Shown here: in pieces, positions 30,790-41,541 of the stretch
Numbering within the stretch: position 1 is the first letter of the stretch
Layout of the letters: every line of letters begins with the position of its first letter
Source: Neoechinorhynchus agilis
Lineage: Eukaryota; Acanthocephala
Length of the DNA: 64,000 nucleotides
Direction of reading: 5' to 3'
NCBI GenBank assembly: GCA_051530055.1
Contig: CM121343.1
Span: forward strand, 2,108,001 to 2,172,000
Made by a program: the position numbers and the translations under genes
Notes under the pieces: generated by a model
The model's input: the letters and a program-made list of their open reading frames with translations, nothing else
The model's database searches: none
What the model was told of the DNA's origin: nothing

Positions 30790-32876
30790 ACAATTTGTGT
30801 GTGTGTGTCTGTAAATGTTGAATTTGTGTGTGCTTTCGGGACGTGTATATTCCCCCCCCCTTTAAGTCGCTTTGATGCACAAACTACTTCGCTGATTGGT
30901 TGAAAGTTTCTACACGCATCGCGTTCGTAATTAATTTTTCCGCACACGGTGGTTGCGGGTGTGCGCGCCGGGCGGATTTCCGTTTGTGTTCGTTTTGATG
31001 GCTTTTGCGGTTCGGTGGATGCAACACGTGAAAGGGCGGAGTTTCGGGGCGGCGGCGGCGGCGGAGTCGCCCAGTTGAGTCGAGTTTATATGACACATAT
31101 AAAGTTGTTACTTTGATGTGTGTGTCGACTGGGCGTGTGAGTGTGTGATTCGAAACAACTGAGGATTTACCACGACGGTTTAACTTCTATATGACTTTGT
31201 TTTTTGAAGCGCTAACGAACGATGTGCACTGTACAAGAATAAAAACGATCTTTAGACCTTTGCTATTTCAACTTGTCGCACACACACACATCAAACAAAT
31301 TTTTTTTGAAACAAAAAAACCCACTGAGCTCTCTCGAAAACACCAATAACCACTTCTGATCGGTTTTAAATTGTGATTGTAATTCAATCCAATAATAAGT
31401 ATCAAACCACGCCCACTTCAAAACGAATAGATAATCATCTCATCCGTGAACTACTAAATCACACTACAATTTATTCCTTATCAATATACAAATCACACTG
31501 GCAACAATTATTTATCCCTCCCCCGTTTCGAAGTCAGTTAATTAGAACCTTTTTAATTTTTTTAGATTGTTCTCATTTAATAGCTCGACAGCGAAATGTC
31601 ACTTTTACGAAAGGATAAGGTATCATTTAACTTTCTTCATTCGATGATAACGTTTGATATGGCCTTTATTTCTATATCTGCAATCTGAAAACTGTTATGC
31701 ATAATTTAATTCTTAGTGTAAATTTATTCCCGGTTGAGATAAATTCCGGACTGAGTTTGGTGTTGAAGTGTGAAAAGTCTGTCTGACTTCGACATTCTGT
31801 CACTTGCGAACTTCTTATCGAACAATGGAGGAAACTCCTAAGACTATAATTGCTATTCTCTTTCCTTAAGTTAATTACTGAATTACCATTATCAAAGCGA
31901 GATGTAAGCTTCAGGTAACAAAAAGGATTTGACAGCACAAATCATGTCAAAGGAAACTTCGTTAAATACAACCATGATTTCATTTTACAAAAGTGTCTAA
32001 TAACTCTTGAATCGCATCCTTACGAATTTGACTTTTCTCAATCATGATCGAAACGTACTGAATTAATTTTTTAACCGAAAGTTGCAAGGTTATCAATTAA
32101 TCAAGAATTGTATCGAACGGCTCAACAAACGCAGATAGACTTGTGAAAAATAACAGATTTCGTTCCAGTTTTATTTCTTTTTATTATTCGTTGTCAAAAT
32201 TAAGTTAAGGTAAATTTTAGCACTTTCATAAAAATTCAGTGACAATTAACAAATAGTACAATTTTTTATATGATCATCGTAATTCAAGCGTTAAATTTAT
32301 TCGTCGTAAGTTTTTTTCAAAATCCAAAGTGACAGAAATTGCACAAGAAAGTAATTAAAATGAGAAAATAAGAACCGGAAACTTAATAAGATAAATGCGA
32401 CCCCGAAAAGGGAAAAGAATAAAGTTGAATTGTCCTAGTTGTTAAAAGTTGAATATGACAGCTCAAATTGTATTATTTTTAGACTTATAATGAGATGAAA
32501 TGGTCAAGTTACGCTGCTTGCATGCTTATTCGATATTCTTGAAGGGCCGTGATCATTTTGTGATTTTTTTAGCTAAATAATATTTTAATCAAGAACATTA
32601 AAGCCAACAATAGAAAAAACAAACGCCAGAGCTTAAAGCTCACTCACGTTTATTAACAAGAAGCAAATAAATTTATTCAATTTAAAAATATGACACATGG
32701 ACGATACAATATTCTAACGCTTTGACACCACAAAAATTTTAACATACGTAAATTTTAGTTTCAACATTTATACATAATAACAATACGGACGATAATTTCT
32801 ATTGGACTTATGGTTTAGGGAATTTAGCCGGTAATTAATTCAATTTGCTACCAAAAGACGCTCAAAATAAAACCGA
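30790..32876. other. FoxQ2-like upstream region
   Basis: The first ~400 bp resemble a promoter region: (GT)n tracts, a C-run near 30855, a GGCGGCGGCGG block at about 31049 and a TATA-like CATATAAA on the minus strand near 31090. The remainder is AT-rich with no supported frame. Confidence 0.4.
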
Positions 32877-33397
32877 CGAGGTTCGAAACGTCTTTAATCG
32901 AAATAATCATTTTCCGCGGGTGTAGACTTCTAAACAATAATTCCCCGGCACCTCACATATAAACATTACAAAATTTATTTCCTCTTTCCGTTAATCGATG
33001 GTTTGGAAAATCTTGAACTCCAACAAGCACTCCTGCCAAACATTGACCTTGCAAATGAAATGATGAAATCGATGTACAAAATAAAGGTAAGTACAAAAAG
33101 CACAACCGCCAACAAACGATACCAATCAATACCATACTTTCGGCAATTGGGGCTGGTTAATTCACGCTTCTTTTCAGCAATATTCAATGTTGTATCGTTG
33201 CCATTTTACTTTTTAATTGTTGATACATAAAGGAAAGCTGAAATGTCGTCTCTTAGCAACGAGGATTTCATTGCCAAATTCAAAAGTAGACAACTTTCAA
33301 ATGGACAAAAATTAAAAAAAAAGAATCTAGAAATATTGTCGATCGACGTTCTTTGATTATAAATGAAGGACCAATCAATCATTTGTATTTTAGCACA
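32877..33397 (+). repeat. Short interspersed element, copy B (inverted relative to 1.2-1.7 kb)
   Basis: Reverse-complement partner of copy A. It keeps one flanking box (GAGGTTCGAAACGTC at 32879) and the interior with its intron-like segment (GTAAGT at about 33087 to TTTTCAG at about 33177). Identity ends abruptly near 33400, right where copy A has the second box, so this copy lacks that end. The joined short frame is unrecognised. Confidence 0.6.
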
Positions 33398-33789
33398 GAT
33401 GACCAATACCGAAATTTTGATAACTTCTATTGGCCAAAAAAGGAGCGATTTCAATTCAAAGAAAAAGTATTCAACGAAAGAGATTGTTAGAATGTAACTG
33501 CAAAATAGTACGCGCTGAGTACATTTTATTTTCCTACAATCTGATGCCTTCGAAACGTTTCACAATCATGAACACCAATTTTAATCAGAATACACAAAAA
33601 TTCAGAAGATTTACAAAAGCTTAGAGCGATGTGTATACTTCCATACGATTCCGAAATCGCCAAATCAAAGTAAAACAGAAACATACGATGCTTTGGAGCA
33701 TTAAAGCAAAAAATTTCAATAGATGCTTGTAATTTGTAAAATTGCAGATTATTTAGCACTCTGTGATAAAAAAATCGTACAGCAAAAGC

Positions 33790-36700
33790 GGCTTAAAATG
33801 CCTTTTAAAGGGCTACTTTGGAACTGTGCATTGTAGTTTCATATTTTGCATTAAAATCCCTTTTTTGATTTCTTTTTTTAATAAATTCGCCATCTTTGCA
33901 GAGTAAGGAGTTTGCTATACAATTTTTCACTTTTTATTGACGATCACAGAGCTCGTTAACTTCATTCTGAGAAAAATCTTTGTTAGGCCAAAAATGTCTT
34001 TTAAATTGTTACTTTGGAATTGTGCACTTCAGTTTAATATTTTGCATTCAAATCCCTTTTTTAATTTCTTTTTTTTAACAAATTCGGCACCTTTGCAGAG
34101 TAAGGAGTTTGCTCTAAGATTTTTCATTTTAATGACGGTCACAGAGCTCGTTAATTTCATTCTGAGAAAAATCTTTGTTAGGCCAAAAATTCCTTTTAAA
34201 TTGTTACTTTGGAATTGTTCATTTCAGTTTCATATTTTGCATTCAAATCCCTTTTTTAATTTCTTTTTTTAACAAATTCGGCACCTTTGCAGAGTAAGGA
34301 GTTTGCTCTACGATTTTTCATTTTTAATGACGATCACAGAGCTCGTTAATTTCATTCTGAGAAAAATCTTTGTTAGGCCAAAAATGCCTTTAAATTGTTA
34401 CTTTGGAATTGTGCACTTCAGTTTCATATTTTGCATTCAAATCCCTTTTTAATTTCTTTTCTTTAACAAATTCGGCACCTTTGCAGAGTAAGGAGTTTGC
34501 TCTACGATTTTTCATTTTTAATGACGATCACAGAGCTCGTTAATTTCATTCTGAGAAAAATCTTTGTTAGGCCAAATGACGATCTGAAACAATTAATTTC
34601 ATTCTGAAAAAATCTTTGTTAGGCCAAAAATGCCTTTTAAATTGTATTTTCGGAATTGTTCATTTTCAGTTTCATATTTTGCATTCAAATCCCTTTTTTC
34701 ATTTTTTCCTTTTTCTTTTTTAATAAATTGGGCACCTTTGCAGAGTAAGGAGTTTGCTAAACGATTTCTCATTTTTAATGACGATCACAGAGCTCGTTAA
34801 TTTCATTCTGAGAAAAATCTTTGTTAGGCCAAAAATGCCTTTCAAATTGTTACTTTGGAATTGTTCATTTCAGTTTCATATTTTGCATTCAAATCCCTTT
34901 TTTCATTTCTTTTTTTAATAAATTCGGCACCTTTGCAGAGTAAGGAGTTTGCTAAACGATTTCTCATTTTTAATGACGATCGCAGAGCTCGTTAATTTCA
35001 TTCTGAGAAAAATCTTTGTTTGGCCAAAAATGCCTTTAAATTGTTACTTTGGAATTGAGCACTCCAGTTTCATATTTTGCATTCAAATCCCTTTTTTAAT
35101 TTCTTTTTTTAACAAATTCAGCACCTTTGTTTGCAGAGTAAGGAGTTTGCTCTAAGATTTTTCATTTTTTAATGACGATCACAGAGCTCGTTAATTTCAT
35201 TCTGAGAAAAATCTTTGTGAGGCCAAAAATACCTTTTAAATTGTTACTTTGGAATTGTTCATTTCAGTTTCATATTTTGCATTCAAATCCCTTTTTTAAT
35301 TTCTTTTTTTAATAAATTCGGCACCTTTGCAGAGTAAGGAGTTTGCTCTAAGATTTTTCATTTTAATGACGATCACAGAGCTCGTTAATTTCATTCTGAG
35401 AAAAATCTGTTTGGCCAAAAATGCCTTTAAATTGTTACTTTGGAATTGTTCACTTCAGTTTCATGTTTTGCATTCAAATCCCTTTTTTAATTTCTTTTTT
35501 TAACAAATTCGGCACCTTTGCAGAGTAAGGAGTTTGCTCTAAGATTTTTCATTTTAATGACGGTCACAGAGCTCGTTAATTTCATTCTGAAAAAATCTTT
35601 GTTGGGCCAAAAAATCTTTAAATTGTGCTTTGGAATTGTTCCTTCAGTTTCATATTTTGCATTCGAATCCCTTTTTTAATTTAATTTCTTTTTTTTAACA
35701 AATTCAGCACCTTTGCAGAGTAAGGAGTTTGCTCTAAAAGTTTTTCATTTTTTGTGGTGATCACAGAGTAATTCTTCATTCTGAGAAAAATCTTTGTTAC
35801 GCCAAAAATGCCTTTTAAATTGTTACTTTGGAATTGCTCATTTCAGTTTCATATTTTGCATTCAAATCCCTTTTTTAATTTCTTTTTTTAACAAATTCGG
35901 CACCTTCACAGAGTAAAGAGTTTGCTCTAAGATTTTTCATTTTAATGACGGTCACAGAGCTCGTTAATTTCATTCTGAGAAAAATCTTTGTTAGGCCAAA
36001 AAATCCTTTTAAATTGTTACTTTGGAATTGTTCACTTCAGTTTCATATTTTGCATTAAAATCCCTTTTTTAATTTCTTTTTTTTAACAAATTCGGCACCT
36101 TTGCAGAGTAAGGAGTTTGCTCTAAGATTTTTCATTTTTTAATGACGATCACAGAGCTCGTTAATTTCATTCTGAGAAAAATCTTTGTTACGCCAAAAAA
36201 TCCTTTTAAATTGTTACTTTGGAATTGTCCACTCCAGTTTCATATTTTGCATTCTAATCCCTTTTTTAATTTCTTTTTTTTAACAAATTCGGCACCTTCA
36301 CAGAGTAAGGAGTTTGCTCTAAGATTTTTCATTTTAATGACGGTCACAGAGCTTGTTAATTTCATTCTGAAAAAAATCATTACGCCAAAAATGCCTTTAA
36401 ATTGTTACTTTGGAATTGAGCACTCCAGTTTCATATTTTGCATTCAAATCCCTTTTTTAATTTCTTTTTTTAACAAATTCAGCACCTTTGCAGAGTAAGG
36501 AGTTTGCTCTAAGATTTTTCATTTTTCAATGACGATCACAGAGCTCGTTAACTTCATTCTGAGAAAAATCTTCGTTACGCCAAAAATGCCTTTTAAATTG
36601 TTACTTTGGAATTGTTAATTTCAGTTTCATGTTTTGCATTCAAATCCCTTTTTTAATTTCTTTTTTTAACAAATTCGGCACCTTCAAAGAGTAAGGAGTT

Positions 36701-38498
36701 TGCTCTAAGATTTTTCATTTTAATGACGGTCACAGAGCTCGTTAATTTCATTCTGAGAAAAATCTTTGTTTGGCCAAAAATGCCTTTAAATTGTTACTTT
36801 GGAATTGTTCACTTCAGTTTCATATTTTGCATTCAAATCCCTTTTTTAATTTCTTTTTTTTAACAAATTCGGCACCTTTGCAGAGTAAGGAGTTTGCTCT
36901 AAGATTTTTCATTTTAATGACGATCACAGAGCTCGTTAACTTCATTCTGAGAAAAATCTTTGTTACGCCAAAAATGCCTTTTAAATTGTTACTTTGGAAT
37001 TGTTCATTTCAGTTTCATATTTTGCATTCAAATCCCTTTTTTAATTTCTTTTTTTTAATAAATTCGGCACCTTCACAGAGTAAGGAGTTTGCTCTAAGAT
37101 TTTTCATTTTTTAATGACGATCACAGAGCTCGTTAATTTCATTCTGAGAAAAATCTTTGTTACGCAAAAAAATCCTTTTAAATTGTAACTTTGGAATTGT
37201 TCACTTCAGTTTCATATTTTGCATTCAAATCCCTTTTTTAATTTCTTTTTTTAATAAATTCGGCACCTTCACAGAGTAAGGAGTTTGCTCTAAGATTTTT
37301 CATTTTAATGACGATCACAGAATATTCTGAACATTCTGAGAAAAATCTTTGTTACGCCAAAAAATCCTTTTAAATTGTTACTTTTTGATTATTCTTCAGT
37401 TTCATATTTTGCATTCAAATCCTTTTTAATTTCTTTTTTTAACAATTTCGGCACTTTGCGATAAGGAGTTGCTCTAAGATTTTTCATTTAATGACGGTCA
37501 CAGAGCTCGTTAATTTCATTCTGAGAAAAATCTTGTTTGGCCAAAAATGCCTTTTAAATTTATTTTTGGAATTTATTTCATTTCAGTTTCATGTTTTGCA
37601 TTTAAATCCCTTTTTCAATTTTCTTTTTTTAACAAATTCGGCACCTTCAAGAGTAAGTTTGGTTTGCTCTAGATTTTTCATTTTAATGACTGGTCTGGAA
37701 GCTCGTTATTTCATTCTGAGAAAATCTTTGTTTGGCCAAAAATGCCTTTAAATTGTTACTTTGGAATTGAGCACTCCAGTTTCATATTTTGCATTCAAAT
37801 CCCTTTTTAATTTCTTTTCTTTAACAAATTCGGCACCTTTGCAGAGTAAGGAGTTTGCTCTAAGATTTTTCATTTTTTAATGACGATCACAGAGCTCGTT
37901 AATTTCATTCTGAGAAAAATCTTTGTTACGCAAAAAAATCCTTTTAAATTGTTGCTGATTGTGCAAACTTTTCAGTTTCATATTTTGCATTCAATCCTTT
38001 TTTAATTTCTTTTTTTTAATAAATCGGCACTTTTTGCGATAAGGAGTTTGCTCTAAGATTTTTCATTTTAATGACGGTCACAGAGCTCGTTAATTTCATT
38101 CTGAGAAAAATCTTTGTTAGGCCAAAAAATCTTTTTAAATTGTTACTTTGGAATTGTTCACTTCAGTTTCATATTTTGCATTCAAATCCCTTTTTTAATT
38201 GCTTTTTTAACAAATTCGCTGCTTTACCGACAAAAAGTTTGCTCTAAGATTTTTCATTTTAATGACGGTCACAGAGCTCGTTAATTTCATTCTGAGAAAA
38301 ATCTTTGTTAGGCCAAAAAATCTTTTTAAATTGTTACTTTGGAATTGTTCACTTCAGTTTCATATTTTGCATTCAAATCCCTTTTTTAATTGCTTTTTTT
38401 AACAAATTCAGCACCTTTGCAGAGTAAGGAGTTTGCTCTAAGATTTTTCATTTTAATGACGGTCACAGAGCTCGTTAATTTCATTCTGAGAAAATATT
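33790..38498 (+). repeat. 195-bp satellite array
   Basis: About 24 tandem units with period 194-195 bp. The landmark CACAGAGCTCGTTAAT recurs (GCTCG at 33951, 34146, 34341, 34535 and on). The unit is very T-rich, and length variation is mostly in T-runs. A duplicated partial unit occurs at about 34570-34620, and degraded units at 37320-37700 and near 38220. The frames are periodic and not genes. No relation to the other arrays was seen. Confidence 0.97.
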
Positions 38499-38711
38499 CA
38501 GTTATGGGTATGATATAAGTAGGGAAGATTGATTTGAATCCTCTTGCGGCGATTCACACCCCGAGAATCAGCTTTATTTTGTAATATTTCGTGGGCCAAA
38601 CCTTTTCAAACATTGTCACCTGAAAACCCGAAACATAGATTCGATGATGGGTTGACTGGTTTACATCTCAAAGTCATATCAAGAAGATCCTTCGGGATGG
38701 TCTGTATATTT

Positions 38712-38872
38712 AATTTTGGTGAACATAATCCCACCCCCGATTAAAAATTCTTTTATTATTATGAAATATTTTGGAGGAGGAAACCTGATCATTCGCGAGG
38801 TTTCCTTTTTCGAAATATTTCCTAATAATAAAGGAGTCTTTAATCGGGGGTGGGATTGTGTTCACCAAAATT
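38712..38872. mobile_element. Hairpin MITE-like element 3
   Basis: Inverted repeat with arms of about 75 bp. The left arm starts AATTTTGGTGAACATAATCC followed by CACCCCCGATTAAA; the right arm is its reverse complement with several mismatches. The loop is about 12 nt. Non-coding. It sits between the 195-bp satellite and the following gene. Confidence 0.75.
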
Positions 38873-38937
38873 CAATCTCAAAGTTATTTTGAGGATCGAG
38901 ATGGATATCATAAACGATGGAATTTTTTCTGGCTTAG

Positions 38938-39827
38938 GATTTGATCGACTATCATCATGAATCGATGACGCCCAACATTGATATGAGCGTGATCCCCAAC
39001 TACAGGGCGCGTTATAGTGACGTCAACGCGTACGACGGGGCGTATTCAAAATTGGTTTATTTCTCCGGAAGAATCCTAAAAGTAATATTTTCTCCCTTCG
39101 TCTCGTTGAGAAAGAATCTGTTTCTCAGTAGATTGGTTTGGTGATGTCATCTCTGGGAGCGAAATCGACGGTGTTTAAATACTTTTCGGATGTTCATGGA
39201 TCTCCAGCGTTTGATGCGGAGTTGGCGGATGTGGTCTCAAGACAGAATACTAAAGCAGCATTGGATGTTAACGATGCCATGGTTGAGTTTAGCAAGTTGC
39301 AGGAGTCATTTGACTCTCGGTGCCTTCAGGTGTATCGTGTCAGTGAAAATGGTCGTTTGATCTCACAGCCGAGCGCTAATGGAACCGTTGGTGCGGGTGT
39401 TCAAATAGACGTAGGTCATACGGCTCAAACGACTCCAGACGATTTAAGTGGATATTATGGAATGGGAGAAATCATTCCACCAGAATATTATCAGCACGAT
39501 ATGGCATACGACGGTGGTGCGGCGGCGGCGGCGGCTGCTGTCAATGAGCTACAAACGACTCAATCAGTGGTGTACCCAGCAACCGCTGCCGCCGCTGCAG
39601 CCGACTATTATGGATCACAGGAGTGGACTTTTACTCAATCGTATGGAACTGGAGGGACCGTCCCTATGCCTTCAGTTCCGAACCCAACTGATCCTGATAT
39701 GTACCCTCCAGGTTTTTATGACAATCGATACGTATCGACGGATGTGACCATTGAAGGTCAACAAGGTCAGGATTTCTTTATTGATGGGATGCAACAGGTT
39801 CGTCGTCGACCAGAGATGAGTATATAA
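38938..39827 (+). CDS. Unrecognised acidic, tyrosine/alanine-rich protein
   Basis: Two stretches join in phase 0. Exon 38938-39081 or so follows an acceptor (CTTAG) and reads YHHESMTPNIDMSVIPNYRA, ending at GTAATA. An exon from 39129 (acceptor CTCAGTAG) then runs to the stop at 39827. The main part begins near MSSLGAKSTVFKYFSDVHGS, then has two alanine runs and repeated D/Y/G/P-rich sequence (YYGMGEIIPPEYYQHDMAYD). There is no folded domain I recognise. It looks like an intrinsically disordered regulatory region, and could be the N-terminal part of the zinc-finger protein that starts 44 nt downstream. However, the frames do not join at the obvious splice sites. Its first exon is unknown. Confidence 0.5.
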
Positions 39828-39871
39828 TCGCGTTTCCACAATGATCTAAGCTGGGAATGTGATATTTTAGA

Positions 39872-41023
39872 ATGTCTAGCAAACGAGCTCTTCTGCTAGC
39901 TCAAGCCGGGAATGATGACGATGAAGAAGAAGGGAGTAATATGGAAGATGGAGAGATGGAGAACGGGAAATATCCATGTTCAACATGCAAAAAGAAATTC
40001 GGTGATCCAGCATCAGCTCGAAGGCATGAACGAAGCCACCGTAAACGCTCGACTGGAATCGCTAAACGGGAATCAAAGTCAAACACTTATAAATGCAATT
40101 TGTGCCAGCAGAGATTTTCCGCCGGGTATACTCTTAAGAAACATATCAGGGTTCATACAAGAGAAAAGCCTTTTTCCTGCGATTTATGTAATGAGAAGTT
40201 TTCTCAGTGGGGAAATTTGAGACTTCATATGCAACGCCACCTTGGAATAAACCCTTACCGTTGTCCATACTGCGACAAGGCCTATATTGCACCATCGAAA
40301 CTTGAAGTTCATATCCGAGGTCACACTAATGAACGTCCGTATGGTTGCGATGTTTGTTGTTCAAACTTTAAATCGAATGATGATCTAAGGAAGCACATGA
40401 TGATCCATTGCAATTATAAACCATTCACTTGCTGGATTTGTCAGAAGTCTTTTATGCAACCATCGAAACTGAAACAACACATGAAAGAGAAACATACACT
40501 GGATATTGATGTATGCAAGAAGGATGTCACCGATCGGGGCGTCGAGTATCAGATTAAAATCCTACCAAACCAAGCAAACAGTGCTGCTGCCTTTGCTGCC
40601 GCCGCCGCCGCTGCTGCCGTCACTGCAGCCCAGAAAGCTTCCACAAATGCTGATGGATCTTTTGTTAACACCAATCAATCGGCAGTGTTCGATGGTGGAG
40701 TCCATACAGCTTTTGAAGAATACGCTAACGCTCCTCCACCCAATGGTGCCGGCGGTGTATTGTACTACGGTGGACCCAGTACGACCACCACCAGTCTAGC
40801 AGCACCCAACTCAGTAGGCCCACCTTCAGAAACCGTTACTACTTTCACTACAAAGACTTTCTATGCCCAAAACGATGTAACACAACAAAACAATGGAGTT
40901 CTTAATGATCAGGAGGAACAAGCAAACAGAAACGGTTCTGATGATGACGACGACGATGTCTATCCTGCCATAGGACACAAAAGGTCCAAAAGAACCAGCA
41001 GGAACAAAAGGAGGCGAAACTGA
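39872..41023 (+). CDS. Six-finger C2H2 zinc-finger protein
   Basis: A 383-residue probable DNA-binding transcription factor. Six C2H2 fingers occupy about residues 33-215: CSTCKKKFGDPASARRHERS, CNLCQQRFSAGYTLKKHIRV, CDLCNEKFSQWGNLRLHMQR, CPYCDKAYIAPSKLEVHIRG, CDVCCSNFKSNDDLRKHMMI, CWICQKSFMQPSKLKQHMKE. They are joined by TGEKP-like linkers (TREKPF, TNERPY). An acidic N terminus precedes them and an alanine run follows; the tail ends in a basic stretch (KRSKRTSRNKRRRN) likely to be a nuclear localisation signal. The ATG lies one base after an acceptor-like TATTTTAG, and only 44 nt after the stop of the preceding frame. It may therefore be a downstream exon or a trans-spliced second cistron. 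I cannot assign an orthologue. Confidence 0.88.
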   Translation: MSSKRALLLAQAGNDDDEEEGSNMEDGEMENGKYPCSTCKKKFGDPASARRHERSHRKRSTGIAKRESKSNTYKCNLCQQRFSAGYTLKKHIRVHTREKPFSCDLCNEKFSQWGNLRLHMQRHLGINPYRCPYCDKAYIAPSKLEVHIRGHTNERPYGCDVCCSNFKSNDDLRKHMMIHCNYKPFTCWICQKSFMQPSKLKQHMKEKHTLDIDVCKKDVTDRGVEYQIKILPNQANSAAAFAAAAAAAAVTAAQKASTNADGSFVNTNQSAVFDGGVHTAFEEYANAPPPNGAGGVLYYGGPSTTTTSLAAPNSVGPPSETVTTFTTKTFYAQNDVTQQNNGVLNDQEEQANRNGSDDDDDDVYPAIGHKRSKRTSRNKRRRN

Positions 41024-41125
41024 ACTTCTGATCGCTTTTGGTTACTAAACAGATATCGGGCAAACATCGGATTTGTATGTCAGTACTCATGGAAGGATTT
41101 GGGAGGAACAGGTCTTATAATTTTA

Positions 41126-41239
41126 ACTTGTTGTGAAGATAATCTCATCCAGTTAGAAATCATTTTATTGTGAAGCAATGATTAATCTGACGAAGTTTCC
41201 TTTTCAAGAAATAACCCAGATTATCTTCATCACACAAGT
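41126..41239. mobile_element. Short hairpin element 4 in the zinc-finger 3' flank
   Basis: Arms of about 22 bp (ACTTGTTGTGAAGATAATCT and its near reverse complement ending at 41239) flank about 70 bp. It may be a small MITE or an RNA hairpin in the 3' UTR. Non-coding. Confidence 0.5.
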
Positions 41240-41541
41240 CAAAACTTACCAACCAAATCTGGATCTTCTCTCCTTTTTTAATACCACTTTTTACTCTTAT
41301 ATTTGGTCCTAAAATTTCGCCAATGTTTTGTGACCAATTTTTTTTGGGTCCGTCAGGACTTCCACTAATGTTCCCGAAGTCCTTCGAAGAGTTTATACTA
41401 ATCTCGTCGAATAGGATTCAACGGCCGAGTGCATAAATCGCAGCCAAAACTATATCCTTAATTAGTAGAATCGTGTAACTATGAAGTATTCTTTAGATTT
41501 TGGTTCGAAACGAGATCTTCAGCTTTCGACAATTTTTAGAT

